Shown: in pieces, positions 14,559 to 14,639 of the stretch
Layout: every line of letters begins with the position of its first letter
How positions within the stretch are numbered: position 1 is the first letter of the stretch
Assembly: GCA_002354005.1 (NCBI GenBank)
Contig: DEKS01000174.1
Coordinates: forward strand, 1-14,639
DNA: 14,639 bases
Direction: 5' to 3'
Source: Bacteroidales bacterium UBA2716
GTDB lineage: Bacteria > Bacteroidota > Bacteroidia > Bacteroidales > UBA932
Program-made: the position numbers and the translations under genes
The notes under the pieces: model-generated
Databases searched by the model: none
Seen by the model: only the letters and a program-made list of their open reading frames with translations
Told to the model about the DNA's origin: nothing

Positions 14559-14639
14559 TTACTTGAACAGGCTCTGGGCCATCTGGTAGAGGCAGCGGCG
14601 CCAGGTGAGGAACTCGTGGGCGGTACCCTCGGAGATGAG
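14559..14639 (-). CDS. C-terminus of an esterase-like alpha/beta hydrolase (partial)
   Basis: The last 26 codons plus TAA of a minus-strand gene that runs off the right edge. They read LISEGTAHEFLTWRR then CLYQMAQSLFK. The pattern of His followed by W-R and a hydrophobic end (HEFLTWRRCL...LF) matches the catalytic-histidine region and C-terminus of the esterase-D/enterochelin-esterase-like family (Pfam Esterase, including CE1 carbohydrate esterases). This is inference from a short segment; the nucleophile and start are outside the window. If it is a carbohydrate esterase, it could work on the same polysaccharide as the GH3 enzyme. It shares the terminator at 14497-14540 with GH3. Confidence 0.6.
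   Translation of the reverse strand, partial: LISEGTAHEFLTWRRCLYQMAQSLFK

Overview
The window looks like a chromosomal piece of a GC-rich member of the Bacteroidota, most likely Bacteroidales. The basis is TAnnTTTG-type -7 promoter boxes in front of several genes, weak or absent Shine-Dalgarno sequences, a short RsmI paralog of the Bacteroidales type, an outer-membrane beta-barrel protein with a carboxypeptidase-D-like N-terminal domain, a LytS/LytTR two-component pair, and a GH3 lipoprotein. Genus cannot be decided from the sequence alone. No phage, IS element, CRISPR array, tRNA or rRNA is visible.

Left part (1-7827): the 5' end of tsaD runs off the left edge on the minus strand. It is divergent from a tightly packed plus-strand operon: tamB (envelope AsmA-like protein), an RsmI-like methyltransferase, mtaB (tRNA ms2t6A methylthiotransferase) and a PhnP-like metallo-beta-lactamase-fold hydrolase. 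Junctions are ATGA overlaps, except rsmI-like/mtaB, where a repeat sequence fills the gap. TsaD makes the t6A37 base that MtaB then methylthiolates, so two consecutive steps of one tRNA modification lie about 5.4 kb apart. The tsaD/tamB promoters are the two halves of a nearly perfect inverted repeat.

Middle (7808-12054, minus strand): an outer-membrane beta-barrel protein gene, a LytS/YehU-type histidine kinase and a LytTR response regulator form an operon (21-bp gap, then 4-bp overlap). The regulator's 3' end overlaps the 3' end of the hydrolase gene.

Right part (12055-14639): a 164-bp divergent control region with a good promoter for a GH3 glycosidase lipoprotein, the GH3 gene, a very strong hairpin terminator, and the last 26 codons of a convergent esterase-like gene.

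The most unusual signal is a short interspersed repeat of about 27 bp (core GTCATKCTGAGCGAAGYGAA) present as one truncated and two full copies within 400 bp. One pair of copies forms the end of the RsmI-like gene and the whole leader of mtaB. The third is inserted in frame inside mtaB, encoding CHAERSEAS between two domains. The two full copies differ by a compensatory base-pair change in a hairpin whose tip is GCGAAGC, a heptamer known to form an exceptionally stable DNA mini-hairpin. This suggests a mobile REP-like element.
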